From positions 1 through 64,000 of the forward strand of contig NZ_NIBS01000008.1 in the NCBI RefSeq assembly GCF_002632465.1: DNA of 64,000 nucleotides, in the 5' to 3' direction. This stretch comes from Xenorhabdus budapestensis (GTDB taxonomy: Bacteria > Pseudomonadota > Gammaproteobacteria > Enterobacterales > Enterobacteriaceae). Position 1 is the stretch's first letter; each line of letters starts with the position of its first letter. The notes beneath the pieces are model-generated. The model searched no databases. It was not told the origin of the DNA and saw nothing but the letters and a program-made list of their open reading frames with translations. Position numbers and translations under genes: made by a program. This document shows, one piece after another, positions 18,227 through 27,302 of this stretch.

Positions 18227-18829
18227 GTACTTTTCCTTTTCTTGTTGATGCTATGCAGTGCCAGAGTAGTGGCAGCTGATACTCTACTTATATTGGGAGA
18301 TAGTCTCGGTGCTGGCTATCGCCTGCCCATTGAGCAGTCATGGCCCACCCTAATGGCAAAAAAATGGCAGCAAGCAGGTAATAAAATAACCGTCATTAAT
18401 GGCAGTATCAGCGGTAATACCGCAGCACAGGGGCTTGAACGTCTACCTGAGTTACTGAAACAACACAATCCTAAATGGGTTCTGATCGAACTCGGAGCGA
18501 ACGATGGTTTACGTGGTTTTCCAGTCCAGCAAATAGAACAAGATCTGCAAAAGATCATTACTTTGATAAAGCAAGCCAACGCTAACCCATTATTGATGCA
18601 AATCTATATTTCGCCGAATTATGGAAAACGCTACACCGAATCTTTCGCCAAAATTTACCCTTCTTTATCAAAACACAATCAAATCCCTTTATTACCCTTT
18701 TTTATGGAGCACGTTGCTATCAAGCCAGAATGGATGCAAGATGATGGGCTGCATCCCAATCAAACCGCACAACCTTTTATTGCTGATTGGATGTTCAATA
18801 GACTGTCAGCATATATCACCCATAAGTAA
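18197..18829 (+). CDS. tesA: Periplasmic acyl-CoA thioesterase I / lysophospholipase L1
   Basis: TesA is a periplasmic SGNH hydrolase that acts on acyl thioesters, lysophospholipids and some peptide esters. I read 210 residues from MNFKNTF, as in E. coli, with a signal peptide ending at about VVA before ADTLLILGDS. The catalytic serine is in GDSLGAGY, the oxyanion residues are in GNTAAQG and GANDG, and the Asp/His pair is in DDGLHPN. Start codons further upstream lack homology. The gene starts inside the 5' end of ybbA. Confidence 0.94.
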   Translation: MNFKNTFYSHVLFLFLLMLCSARVVAADTLLILGDSLGAGYRLPIEQSWPTLMAKKWQQAGNKITVINGSISGNTAAQGLERLPELLKQHNPKWVLIELGANDGLRGFPVQQIEQDLQKIITLIKQANANPLLMQIYISPNYGKRYTESFAKIYPSLSKHNQIPLLPFFMEHVAIKPEWMQDDGLHPNQTAQPFIADWMFNRLSAYITHK

Positions 18830-18894
18830 AATATTCATTAATTAATAGTAAATCATTTATTTCAGTAAGCTGATGTAATTTAACAGGTAAAGTT

Positions 18895-19671
18895 ATGCAA
18901 AAAGCAGTTCTTATTACTGGCTGTTCCAGCGGTATCGGATTAGCCGCCGCCAAAACCCTTCATCAACGCGGTTATCGTGTTTTGGCTGCTTGTCGCAAGT
19001 CTGCTGATTTAGCACATATGCGTGAATTAGGTTTAGAACCTATAGAATTGGATTTGGATGATAAAGAAAGCGTCAAAAGAGCTGCTGAACAAGTGATTGA
19101 ATTAACCAATGGTCGTTTGTTCGGACTATTCAATAACGGAGGGTTCGGGGTTTACGGATCGTTGGAAAGCATTTCCCGTGAACAGATGGAAAAACAATTT
19201 TCCACTAATTTCTTTGGCACCCATCAACTAACATGCCTGTTATTGCCAGCCATCCGGGCCAATGGTGAAGGGCGGATAATCCAAACCAGTTCTGTTCTGG
19301 GATTAATTTCTACACCCTGCCGTGGTGCATACTCTGCCAGCAAATATGCGCTCGAAGCCTGGTCTGATGCTCTGAGAATGGAATTATTCAGAACAGGGAT
19401 CAAAGTCAGCCTGATAGAACCGGGGCCAATTAATACACGTTTTACAGAAAACGTTGCTCAGGCCGAAAGCGACCATCCTGTCGAGAATCCTGAGCTTGCA
19501 CGTCGTTTAACGCTTGCTCCTGAAGATGTTGTCACAAAATTAATTCATGCACTGGAAAGCTCCAACCCTAAGTTACGCTATCCTGTAACATTATTGTCTC
19601 ACGCTATCACGGTTCTTCGTCGTCTGTTACCCGCGAGGCTAATCGATAAGATTGTGTATTGGCAAAACTGA
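18895..19671 (+). CDS. ybbO: Short-chain dehydrogenase/reductase
   Basis: A classical SDR of 258 residues: cofactor motif TGCSSGIG near residue 8, NNGG near residue 81, catalytic Ser in QTSSVLG, and the Tyr-Lys pair in YSASKYALE. It matches YbbO of E. coli, an NADP-dependent reductase active on aldehydes and retinoids in vitro. The tesA-ybbO-ybbN order is conserved with E. coli. The natural substrate is unknown. Confidence 0.93.
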   Translation: MQKAVLITGCSSGIGLAAAKTLHQRGYRVLAACRKSADLAHMRELGLEPIELDLDDKESVKRAAEQVIELTNGRLFGLFNNGGFGVYGSLESISREQMEKQFSTNFFGTHQLTCLLLPAIRANGEGRIIQTSSVLGLISTPCRGAYSASKYALEAWSDALRMELFRTGIKVSLIEPGPINTRFTENVAQAESDHPVENPELARRLTLAPEDVVTKLIHALESSNPKLRYPVTLLSHAITVLRRLLPARLIDKIVYWQN

Positions 19672-19781
19672 GATTGAAAAAGACATAGGTCATCCCTATC
19701 TATTGTTCATATATACCCATTCATATATTTGCAAAATGAAGGGGACAATCGCCTGATAACGCACTTAAAGAGAGACATCCC

Positions 19782-20660
19782 ATGGAATCGACAATGAATA
19801 CTAACAGCAACACTGCTCAGATTGTTCACATCAATGAATCTAATATTGCTCCACTTGTTCAGCAGTCCTTAAATCAGCTTGTGGTATTCTATTTCTGGTC
19901 ACCACAAGATCTCCATTGTCACGAGTTAGAAGTGACTCTTGATAAGCTCGTACATGAATATGCGGGGCAATTTATTCTGGCTAAGGTCAATTGCGATCAA
20001 TTAAGTCATATCTCTGCACAATTTGGTGTACGTACCGTACCAACAGTGCTTTTTGTACGTGAGGCCCGCCCGGTTCATGGTTTTGAAGGGTTACAGACAG
20101 ACGAAAACATCAGAAAAATGTTTGCCCAACTTTTGCAGCAACATGAAAAATCGCCGTTGGAACAAGCAAGTGAATTGCTTGCTGAAGGCAAAAATCTGGA
20201 AGCCTTACCTTTGTTGAAAGAAGCATATCAGGCAGATCCGCAGGATACTGAACTGGGTTTATTCTTGGCTGAAGTCCATATTTCACTCAATCAGTTAGAA
20301 GACGCCCAAAAGATACTGGAAACTATTCCATTGGAAAATCAGGATCAGCGTTATCATGATTTGCTGATGGCCATTGAATCACATAAACAAGCTGCTGATT
20401 CACCTGAAATTCAAAAGCTTCTGCAAGAAATGGCAACACAGCCAGAAAATGCAGAACTTGCGATTCAACTGGCATCGAAATTACATGAAGTCGGACGTAA
20501 TGAAGAAGCCCTTGAACTGCTGTTAGGTTTCCTGAAAAAAGATCTCTCTGCTAGCAATGGAGAAGTGAAAAAAACGTTGATGGATATTATCTCTGCACTC
20601 GGAGCCGGAGATGCACTGGCATCTAAATATCGTCGTCAAGTATACTCCTTACTCTATTAA
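19782..20660 (+). CDS. cnoX: Chaperedoxin (thioredoxin-like plus TPR)
   Basis: CnoX (YbbN) holds unfolding clients under hypochlorite stress and passes them to GroEL and DnaK. The N-terminal thioredoxin-like domain lacks the CxxC pair: [15 protein letters not shown] stands where CGPC would be. The cysteine in LAKVNCDQ corresponds to the Cys63 region of E. coli CnoX. Residues about 125-290 form TPR-like helices, ending [15 protein letters not shown] and LYSLLY as in E. coli. The first ATG gives 292 residues with a slightly longer N-terminus ([10 protein letters not shown]); the second in-frame ATG at 19794 is also possible. Confidence 0.93.
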   Translation: MESTMNTNSNTAQIVHINESNIAPLVQQSLNQLVVFYFWSPQDLHCHELEVTLDKLVHEYAGQFILAKVNCDQLSHISAQFGVRTVPTVLFVREARPVHGFEGLQTDENIRKMFAQLLQQHEKSPLEQASELLAEGKNLEALPLLKEAYQADPQDTELGLFLAEVHISLNQLEDAQKILETIPLENQDQRYHDLLMAIESHKQAADSPEIQKLLQEMATQPENAELAIQLASKLHEVGRNEEALELLLGFLKKDLSASNGEVKKTLMDIISALGAGDALASKYRRQVYSLLY

Positions 20661-20705
20661 TCAGAGATTTTTTGTATTCCATGATTAACTAATAGAGGAA
20701 TTATT

Positions 20706-21626
20706 ATGGATTTACTCTCTCTTGGGGCTGTCCCCATTCTGATCATTATTGCGGTTGTCATCGTCTTTACTTGTGTGAAAACCGTTCCACAAGGATATCA
20801 GTGGACAGTAGAACGTTTCGGCCGCTATACCCGAACATTGACCCCGGGGCTGCATATTCTAATACCATTTATTGATCGTATTGGCCGTAGAATCAATATA
20901 ATGGAGCAGGTACTGGATATCCCATCGCAAGAAGTTATTTCCCGCGATAACGCCAATGTCACCATTGATGCCGTCTGCTTTATTCAGGTTGTCGACCCGG
21001 TACGTGCTGCCTATGAAGTCAGCAATCTTGAACTGTCAATTATTAACCTGACCATGACTAACTTCCGTACTGTTCTGGGTTCAATGGAACTGGACGAAAT
21101 GTTGTCTCAGCGCGATTCAATCAACAGCCGTTTACTGACAATCGTTGATGAAGCCACTAACCCGTGGGGGGTGAAGATCACCCGTATTGAGATCCGCGAT
21201 GTACGTCCACCTAAGGAATTGATTTCCGCAATGAATGCTCAAATGAAAGCTGAACGTACCAAACGTGCAGATATTCTTGAAGCAGAAGGTATTCGTCAGG
21301 CAGCCATTCTGAAAGCTGAAGGTGAAAAACAGTCTCAGATCCTGAAAGCAGAAGGTGAACGTCAATCAGCATTCCTGCAAGCAGAAGCCCGTGAGCGTGC
21401 CGCAGAAGCAGAAGCACGGGCAACAAAAATGGTCTCTGATGCTATTGCTGACGGTGATATGCAAGCGATTAACTACTTTGTCGCTCAGAAATATACCGAT
21501 GCCCTGACCAGCATTGGCACAGCAAATAACAGCAAAGTGATCATGATGCCGTTGGATGCCAGTAATCTGATGGGTGCTGTAGGAGGCATTGCTGAGTTGA
21601 TCAATGAAAGCAAGAAGGGCAAGTAG
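20706..21626 (+). CDS. qmcA: SPFH/band-7 membrane protein QmcA
   Basis: QmcA is an inner-membrane stomatin-like protein. The 306 residues have one N-terminal membrane segment ([13 protein letters not shown]), the band-7 core starting [15 protein letters not shown], and a charged helical coiled coil with repeats of ILKAEGE and [11 protein letters not shown] near residues 190-240. It is 64 bases upstream of the NfeD-like ybbJ, the usual partner. A role in membrane quality control with FtsH is suggested by E. coli work; the exact job is open. Confidence 0.95.
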   Translation: MDLLSLGAVPILIIIAVVIVFTCVKTVPQGYQWTVERFGRYTRTLTPGLHILIPFIDRIGRRINIMEQVLDIPSQEVISRDNANVTIDAVCFIQVVDPVRAAYEVSNLELSIINLTMTNFRTVLGSMELDEMLSQRDSINSRLLTIVDEATNPWGVKITRIEIRDVRPPKELISAMNAQMKAERTKRADILEAEGIRQAAILKAEGEKQSQILKAEGERQSAFLQAEARERAAEAEARATKMVSDAIADGDMQAINYFVAQKYTDALTSIGTANNSKVIMMPLDASNLMGAVGGIAELINESKKGK

Positions 21627-21654
21627 GATATATAACGGCTCGGTATAAACGACC

Positions 21655-21686
21655 ATTTCAGGATAACTACTATTTCAGGATAACTA
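21655..21686 (+). repeat. Tandem duplication carrying the ribosome site
   Basis: ATTTCAGGATAACTA occurs twice, at 21655-21669 and 21672-21686. The second copy supplies AGGA before the ybbJ ATG at 21690, and the first is an extra upstream copy of the same ribosome-binding module. Confidence 0.7.
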
Positions 21687-21689
21687 ACT

Positions 21690-22148
21690 ATGATTGAACA
21701 GATTGCCACTCAACCAGTCTGGTTTTGGCTCTGTTTTGGTGGGTTACTATTAATTGCAGAGCTGCTGGGAACAGGAGGATATTTGCTGTGGACAGGGAGC
21801 GCTGCCGTAATTGTCGCCCTGATCACATGGCTTTTCCCTGAAATGAGCTGGGAGCTGCAAGGCACTCTGTTTGCTGCCTTGACACTACTCTCTGCCATTG
21901 CGTGGCGTAGCTGGCTACGTTACCGCCAGCGCAATAGCGATAAGATGCTCAATCAGAAAAATCAGCAGTTAATTGGGCTGCACGCTCGTTTAATCGCAGA
22001 TACCGAAAATGGCTATGGGCGTATCAAACTGGCTGATGGCAGTTGGCGCATTTATTGTGACAGCGAATTGACTGCCAATACCGAAGTTGAAATCATTGCC
22101 GTTGACGGGATCACATTAAAGGTTAAGCCTGTATCTCATCAATCGTGA
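21690..22148 (+). CDS. ybbJ: NfeD-like membrane protein
   Basis: This 152-residue protein has two or three membrane segments ([49 protein letters not shown]) and a C-terminal small OB-like domain (residues about 90-150) that contains [14 protein letters not shown]. This is the short NfeD form that accompanies stomatin-type proteins such as QmcA. Its 3' end overlaps that of cueR by ten bases on the other strand. The molecular role is not established. Confidence 0.92.
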   Translation: MIEQIATQPVWFWLCFGGLLLIAELLGTGGYLLWTGSAAVIVALITWLFPEMSWELQGTLFAALTLLSAIAWRSWLRYRQRNSDKMLNQKNQQLIGLHARLIADTENGYGRIKLADGSWRIYCDSELTANTEVEIIAVDGITLKVKPVSHQS

Positions 22149-22543
22149 TTGGCATAGCAACCAGATAGTTGTTCAATGATAGGGCAATCTGCCCTATCAT
22201 CTCCCGGACATTCGGCAGCCAACGCTAATAGCTTTTCCCTGATCTGCTGTAATTTCACAATTTTTTCTTCTATTTCAGCCACTTTTTGTAGTGTCGCTGT
22301 TTTCACATCTACACTGTGACGATTGGGATTACGGGATAACCGTAATAACTCCCGGCACTCTTCAATCGTAAACCCTATTTCTCTTGCCTGACGTAAGAGT
22401 ATCAATTCATCAATATGCTTCTGTTGGTAAAAACGATAGCCATTATCTCCCCGCTCCGGCACAGTAATCAGATCTTTCTCTTCATAAAACCGAATAGCTT
22501 TGCTGGTTAAACCAGTCTTACGGGCAATTTCACTGATATTCAT
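22139..22543 (-). CDS. cueR: Copper-responsive MerR-family activator
   Basis: CueR senses cuprous ions and activates copA. The 134 residues have the MerR helix-turn-helix [23 protein letters not shown], a dimerisation helix around residues 75-110, and a metal loop [11 protein letters not shown] near the C-terminus whose two cysteines match the E. coli Cu(I)-binding pair (Cys112 and Cys120). It is divergent from copA with the CueR site between. Cytoplasmic. Confidence 0.95.
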   Translation of the reverse strand: MNISEIARKTGLTSKAIRFYEEKDLITVPERGDNGYRFYQQKHIDELILLRQAREIGFTIEECRELLRLSRNPNRHSVDVKTATLQKVAEIEEKIVKLQQIREKLLALAAECPGDDRADCPIIEQLSGCYANHD

Positions 22544-22552
22544 ATTTTCCCC

Positions 22553-22583
22553 TTGACCTTCCCCTTGCAGGAAGGTTTAGCCT
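22553..22583 (+). promoter_or_regulatory. CueR-activated copA promoter
   Basis: TTGACC at 22553 (-35) and TAGCCT at 22578 (-10) are separated by a 19-base spacer, the overlong spacing typical of MerR-family promoters. Within it lies the dyad ACCTTCC (22556-22562) / GGAAGGT (22570-22576), the CueR site as in E. coli PcopA. Confidence 0.92.
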
Positions 22584-22629
22584 AAAAGGATAACGATAAG
22601 TATATCACTCTGTTTCAGGAGATTTTATT

Positions 22630-25182
22630 ATGTCCACAACAACCATTCTCGCACTTCAGGGCTTGACCTGTATGCACTGTGTCGGCAGTGTCAAAAAGGC
22701 ACTGGAAAATCTGCCCGGTGTTGAACAAGCAGAAGTCACTCTTGAATACGCTAAAGTGAGCGGCAGTGTAACTCCAGATACATTGATTGCTGCCATTACT
22801 GATACGGGTTATCACGCTGAATTAGCAGGGGAAACCTATTTCCCAAAAAATAAGCCGCTGACAACATCTGCCTCAGAATCTACTTCACAAACACCGGAGT
22901 TTTTGGCAGCGGCAATAGATCCTACTCCGGATATACGATCCACTTCAAACGACCATGATAGTATCCAGCTTCTATTAGATGGTATGAGCTGTGCTAGTTG
23001 TGTCAATAAAGTACAAAAAGCCCTGCAATCTGTTACAGGAGTTGAAAACGCCAAAGTCAACCTTGCAGAGAGAAGTGCATTGGTTACGGGGACAGCATCT
23101 CCCAATGCTCTGGTCGATGCTGTTATCAAAGCTGGTTATGGCGCAGAAATCATTCTGGATGAAACCGAGCGCCGGGAACGTCAGCAGCAAATTGCTCAGG
23201 CCAATATGCGCCGTTTCCGCTGGCAGTCAGCCCTCGCTCTGGCTGTCGGGGTTCCGGTCATGATTTGGGGCATGATCGGTGACAATATGATGCTCACCCC
23301 AGATAACCATACAATTTGGCTGAGCATCGGACTGGTTACTCTTGCCGTCATGATATTTGCTGGCGGACATTTTTATCGCAATGCGTGGCAAAGCCTGAAA
23401 AATGGCAGTGCCACAATGGACACATTAGTTGCACTAGGAACGGGGGCCGCATGGCTCTACTCTATCAGCGTTAATTTATGGCCGGATATTTTCCCGCCTC
23501 AGGCGCGCCACATTTATTATGAAGCCAGCGCTATGATTATTGGCTTAATTAATCTCGGACACGCCTTAGAGCAACGTGCACGCCAACGCTCCTCAAAAGC
23601 GCTTGAGCGATTGTTGGATTTAACACCTCCAACAGCCCGGATCATCATAGAAGGTGGTGAGAAAACCTTGCCATTAGCTGATGTTAAACCTGATATGACA
23701 TTGCGGCTGGTAACAGGGGATCGAGTTCCCGTGGATGGTGAAATCATCCACGGTACAGTCTGGTTAGATGAAGCGATGCTGACAGGTGAAGCGGTTCCTC
23801 AACAAAAATCAATTGGCGATACAGTTCATGCGGGAACTGTAGTACAAGATGGAACTGTACTCTTCAAAGCCTCAGCAGTGGGTAGCCAAACCACTTTGGC
23901 AAGAATTATCAAGCTGGTACGTCAGGCACAAAGTAGTAAACCTGAAATCGGCCAATTGGCGGATAAAATATCCTCAATATTTGTACCTGTTGTCGTTGCT
24001 ATCGCACTAATTGCGGGGGCAATTTGGTTTTTCATCGGCCCGGCTCCCCAAATCATGTACTCACTGGTTATCATCACCACAGTGTTGATTATCGCCTGCC
24101 CTTGTGCACTCGGCCTGGCAACACCAATGTCCATCATTTCCGGTGTCGGAAGAGCGGCAGAATTGGGTGTACTGATACGTGATGCTGATGCCCTACAACA
24201 AGCCAGCCAGCTCGATACCCTTGTTTTCGATAAAACGGGAACATTGACTGAAGGGATGCCACAGATCACTGAAATTCAAACTTTCAACGGATTCACAGAA
24301 GAACAAGTATTACTGTGGGCTGGTGCACTGGAAAGCGGTTCAAATCATCCTTTGGCAAAGGCCATTCTTCTGAAAGTTGAAAGTGAACAAGTTGAAGATC
24401 AACAATTACCTGAAGTAACACAATTCCATACTTTAGCCGGAACTGGTGTACGCGGGAATGTTGGTAATACAACACTGTTGTTAGGAAATCTGAACTTACT
24501 CGAACAAAATCAAATTGATACAACAGAATTTAAATCACAGGTGGACAAACAGGCAGAAAAAGGTGCTACTCCCGTTATACTGGCAGTCGACGGAAAAGTG
24601 GCCGCTCTGTTTTCAATAGGTGACCCACTACGTCAGGATACCGTCTCCGCCCTGCAACGCTTACATCTTCAGGGTTATCGTTTAGTCATGCTGACAGGTG
24701 ATCATCCTGTAACAGCCAATGCTATAGCCAAAGAGGCTGGTATTGATCAAGTCATAGCAGGAGTGCTACCTGATGGTAAAGCCGCAGCCATTCAGAATCT
24801 CCAGTCTGAAGGTAAGAAAGTCGCCATGATTGGTGACGGCATCAATGATGCACCTGCATTGGCACAAGCAGATGTGGGGATTGCCATGGGGAGTGGTAGT
24901 GATATCGCCATTGAAACTGCGTCAATTACCCTGATGCAACATAGCCTGCATGGTGTTGCCGACGCAGTTGAATTGTCCAAGGGCACATTGCGTAATATGA
25001 AACAAAATTTATTTGGCGCATTCATCTATAATACGCTGGGTATCCCGATTGCAGCAGGTATTCTCTACCCCCTAACCGGAACATTATTGAATCCAGTAAT
25101 TGCCGGAGCTGCCATGGCTCTCTCTTCAATTACTGTGGTCAGTAATGCCAATCGGTTACTGTACTTTAAAACTAAACGCTGA
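22630..25182 (+). CDS. copA: Copper-exporting P1B-type ATPase
   Basis: CopA pumps Cu(I) out of the cytoplasm. The 850-residue protein has two metal-binding HMA domains with CMHC at residues 14-17 and CASC at 121-124, eight membrane segments, the intramembrane CPC at 490-492 (IACPCALGL), the phosphorylated Asp534 in DKTGT, and a hinge [16 protein letters not shown]. Length and order match E. coli CopA (834 aa). It is transcribed alone, divergent from cueR, under the CueR promoter. A -1 frameshift signal lies in codons 71-75 and would yield a shorter chaperone-like product (see the separate entry). Confidence 0.97.
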   Translation: MSTTTILALQGLTCMHCVGSVKKALENLPGVEQAEVTLEYAKVSGSVTPDTLIAAITDTGYHAELAGETYFPKNKPLTTSASESTSQTPEFLAAAIDPTPDIRSTSNDHDSIQLLLDGMSCASCVNKVQKALQSVTGVENAKVNLAERSALVTGTASPNALVDAVIKAGYGAEIILDETERRERQQQIAQANMRRFRWQSALALAVGVPVMIWGMIGDNMMLTPDNHTIWLSIGLVTLAVMIFAGGHFYRNAWQSLKNGSATMDTLVALGTGAAWLYSISVNLWPDIFPPQARHIYYEASAMIIGLINLGHALEQRARQRSSKALERLLDLTPPTARIIIEGGEKTLPLADVKPDMTLRLVTGDRVPVDGEIIHGTVWLDEAMLTGEAVPQQKSIGDTVHAGTVVQDGTVLFKASAVGSQTTLARIIKLVRQAQSSKPEIGQLADKISSIFVPVVVAIALIAGAIWFFIGPAPQIMYSLVIITTVLIIACPCALGLATPMSIISGVGRAAELGVLIRDADALQQASQLDTLVFDKTGTLTEGMPQITEIQTFNGFTEEQVLLWAGALESGSNHPLAKAILLKVESEQVEDQQLPEVTQFHTLAGTGVRGNVGNTTLLLGNLNLLEQNQIDTTEFKSQVDKQAEKGATPVILAVDGKVAALFSIGDPLRQDTVSALQRLHLQGYRLVMLTGDHPVTANAIAKEAGIDQVIAGVLPDGKAAAIQNLQSEGKKVAMIGDGINDAPALAQADVGIAMGSGSDIAIETASITLMQHSLHGVADAVELSKGTLRNMKQNLFGAFIYNTLGIPIAAGILYPLTGTLLNPVIAGAAMALSSITVVSNANRLLYFKTKR
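22842..22913 (+). promoter_or_regulatory. Programmed -1 frameshift signal in copA
   Basis: The slippery heptamer CCCAAAA lies at 22842-22848 (zero frame F71 P72 K73). A -1 shift adds one Lys (22848-22850) and meets TAA at 22851-22853, giving a 74-residue product made of the first HMA domain. Five bases after the heptamer, GCCGCTG (22854-22860) can pair with CAGCGGC (22907-22913), a stem with a long loop suited to a pseudoknot. E. coli copA is known to use such a shift, with slip sequence CCCAAAG, to make the chaperone CopA(Z); this case is inferred by homology. Confidence 0.8.
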
Positions 25183-25208
25183 TATTCCACATTAATCATG
25201 CAGACATC

Positions 25209-25240
25209 GAAAAGCTAAACAACGCCGAGTTTAGCTTTTC
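25209..25240 (+). terminator. Terminator of copA
   Basis: GAAAAGCTAAAC pairs perfectly with GTTTAGCTTTTC across an eight-base loop, 27 bases after the copA stop, followed by ATTTATC. Confidence 0.85.
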
Positions 25241-25310
25241 ATTTATCACTTTCTTGTTAACCTTTAACGCGTTAGCATACCCATTCACGCCAATTACCGG
25301 AGTATGTAGT

Positions 25311-26114
25311 ATGGGAAAACTAATGACATATCTCAGCAATGTATTAGGCCTGAATTCCCAACGATATTACCCCTATCCTGCTTTTGACGTTACTCTGCCG
25401 AAAAATAGACAATTACATATTGTTGGTAGTATCCATATGGGTACAGAAAATATGTATCCACTTTCTGAAATCCTGTTGGAACAACTGGAGCAGTGCGATT
25501 CTTTGATTGTCGAAGCAGATATCACCCAATCTGGTTCACCATTCGGAAAAATATTTCCTGAACAGGTCATACTGTCACAACGTTTATCAGCTGAACATTT
25601 TGGTGTCTTACAGCAGTACTGCCACGAGATCCAACACCCGGTAGAGTCACTGGATCCATTACCTTCATGGCAAGTAGCCCTGATCCTACAGGCCGCTCAG
25701 GCTCAATACTTAGGATTGCGTCCCCAATACGGCATTGATTTTCAACTACTGAGTAGTGCAAGGGCCATTGATAAAAATATTATCGAGCTGGAAGGAACCG
25801 ATACTCAGGTTAATTTACTCGCCAAACTACCGAATGGTGGCATCTCTCTGCTAGAGGATACTCTGGTTCACTGGCATACTAACGCCCGTGCTTTACAAAC
25901 AATGATTAGCTGGTGGATGAATTACAAACCAAACCAAACAAATGAAGCATTACCACAGACTTTCTGTGAAGTTATTTACCAGACCTTGATGACTGAACGT
26001 AACCGCCAATGGAGTGAACAATTACATGACTTACCCGCAGGAAAATATTTAGTAGCTGTCGGAGCATTACATCTCCATGGTGAAAACAATTTACTGAAAC
26101 TGTTACAACAATAA
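25311..26114 (+). CDS. ybaP: TraB/GumN-family protein, YbaP-like
   Basis: A TraB-family protein similar to E. coli YbaP (264 aa). Family motifs are the N-terminal HIVGSIHMGTENMYPL, VEADIT, LGLRPQYGIDFQLL, IELEGTDTQVNLL and the closing VAVGALHLHGENNLLKLL, whose GxxH and GALH residues resemble putative metal or catalytic sites of the Tiki/TraB fold. I start at the ATG at 25311 (267 codons); GGAG lies ten bases upstream, and the longer frame from 25254 has no homology. The biochemical role is unproven. Confidence 0.88.
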   Translation: MGKLMTYLSNVLGLNSQRYYPYPAFDVTLPKNRQLHIVGSIHMGTENMYPLSEILLEQLEQCDSLIVEADITQSGSPFGKIFPEQVILSQRLSAEHFGVLQQYCHEIQHPVESLDPLPSWQVALILQAAQAQYLGLRPQYGIDFQLLSSARAIDKNIIELEGTDTQVNLLAKLPNGGISLLEDTLVHWHTNARALQTMISWWMNYKPNQTNEALPQTFCEVIYQTLMTERNRQWSEQLHDLPAGKYLVAVGALHLHGENNLLKLLQQ

Positions 26115-26188
26115 CCATTACAAGAACAGGAATAAAAACTATTTCTAATAGTTACTATTTATACAGATAATTTTACAGGAAATACGAC

Positions 26189-26665
26189 ATGACTCCTGCT
26201 GTTACTCTACTGGAAAAACACAAAATTAATTTCAAACTTCATCCTTATGAACATGATGTTAATGAATATAATTTCGGTGATGAAGTGGTTAAAAAACTTG
26301 GGTTAGATGCTAAGCAGGTTTTTAAAACCCTCTTAGTTTCATTGAATGGTGATCCTAAAAATTGGGCTGTTGCTGTTACTCCGGTCGCGGGACAACTGGA
26401 TTTAAAAAAAATCGCCAAAGTATTTAAAGCGAAAAAAGCTGATATGGCTGATCCACAGTTGGCACAAAAAGTGACAGGCTACCTGGTGGGTGGCATCAGC
26501 CCATTAGGACAAAAAAAGCGTCTTCCTACTGTCATTGACAGTCAGGCCCAAAGCCTCCCGACTCTGTTTATCTCTGGTGGTAAACGTGGCCTGGATATTG
26601 AACTGGCACCGACTGATTTGAGCCAACTACTTAATTGTCCATTTGCTGATATTGCCAAAATTTGA
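26189..26665 (+). CDS. ybaK: Cys-tRNA(Pro)/Cys-tRNA(Cys) deacylase
   Basis: YbaK hydrolyses Cys mischarged onto tRNA-Pro, a trans-editing step. The 158 residues match E. coli YbaK (159 aa): the Lys-rich motif near residue 45 ([13 protein letters not shown]), the core [15 protein letters not shown] and the [17 protein letters not shown] active-site loop. ACAGGAAATACGAC precedes the ATG. It follows ybaP by 75 bases, whereas E. coli has the chiX small RNA at this junction; no chiX is seen here. Confidence 0.93.
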   Translation: MTPAVTLLEKHKINFKLHPYEHDVNEYNFGDEVVKKLGLDAKQVFKTLLVSLNGDPKNWAVAVTPVAGQLDLKKIAKVFKAKKADMADPQLAQKVTGYLVGGISPLGQKKRLPTVIDSQAQSLPTLFISGGKRGLDIELAPTDLSQLLNCPFADIAKI

Positions 26666-26700
26666 AAACTAATTGTAATTACCACTGAATTTTTCGAGCT

Positions 26701-26726
26701 GGCTCTGTTTTCTTGAAAACAGGGCC
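26701..26726 (+). terminator. Terminator after ybaK
   Basis: GGCTCTGTTTTC folds back on GAAAACAGGGCC with a short TT loop and one wobble pair, 36 bases past the stop. Confidence 0.75.
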
Positions 26727-26838
26727 TTGTTCAATTATCTAATGCCGATATACTTCCCATATAGCAAAAACAATATTATTTACCCTTTCAAGTAACTTAA
26801 TTTTAAATGAAAAAGGGCTAATTTTTGCTTATTTTTCA

Positions 26839-27183
26839 TTGATTTTTAAGGAGCTGAGAGCATATTCATTTTCTATTTCAAAAACAAAAATCAGGAAACT
26901 CAATGGCATCAGTAAAAACGCTAATACGATAAAAGTTTACTTAATCGGCCAAATAGCAAAGAACTTTTTATTCAATCAAAAACCAATAAAATTCGAAGAT
27001 ATTTTTCTTTATATAAGGAATATTATTAACACAGCAAAAATTCTAATTGGAGGAAGAGTTATTGCCTTGGAATGTGAAAACAATCCTAAACTCATAGCAT
27101 TATACTTGAAACATGGATTTAAAAAACTATCGGAAAAAGAAGGAGGAAAAAATTCACTGATAACCATGATATTCAATAATTAG
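26839..27183 (+). pseudogene. GNAT acetyltransferase, N-terminal part missing
   Basis: The frame carries the later part of a GNAT acetyltransferase: KIRKLNGISKNANTIKVYLI, then IGQIAKN at the CoA-binding position, and GGRVIALECENNPKLIAL with YLKHGFKKL near the end, as in small GNATs of toxin or general type. The first half of the fold, including the opening strand-helix pair, is absent: only about 114 codons are open, starting at a TTG. The base composition is more AT-rich than the neighbours. I read it as a broken, acquired gene; a short functional protein is not excluded. Confidence 0.6.
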
Positions 27184-27245
27184 ATAACTATTTATTTTCA
27201 ACCATTCCTATTTTAGCTTATTTATCACCGTTTCCAATAGTAAGT

Positions 27246-27275
27246 AAAAGACCATCTATCTTACGATGGTCTTTT
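27246..27275. terminator. Bidirectional terminator (GNAT remnant / ushA)
   Basis: AAAAGACCATC pairs perfectly with GATGGTCTTTT across an eight-base loop, followed by T's on the plus strand and by A/T on the minus. It lies 27 bases past the ushA stop. Confidence 0.85.
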
Positions 27276-27302
27276 TTACCAATAATTAATCTTTACCAAT
27301 TA

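Noticed and set aside
26115..26188. Possible chiX small RNA between ybaP and ybaK
   Set aside because: E. coli has chiX here, but this gap is only 74 bases and lacks its hairpins and terminator.
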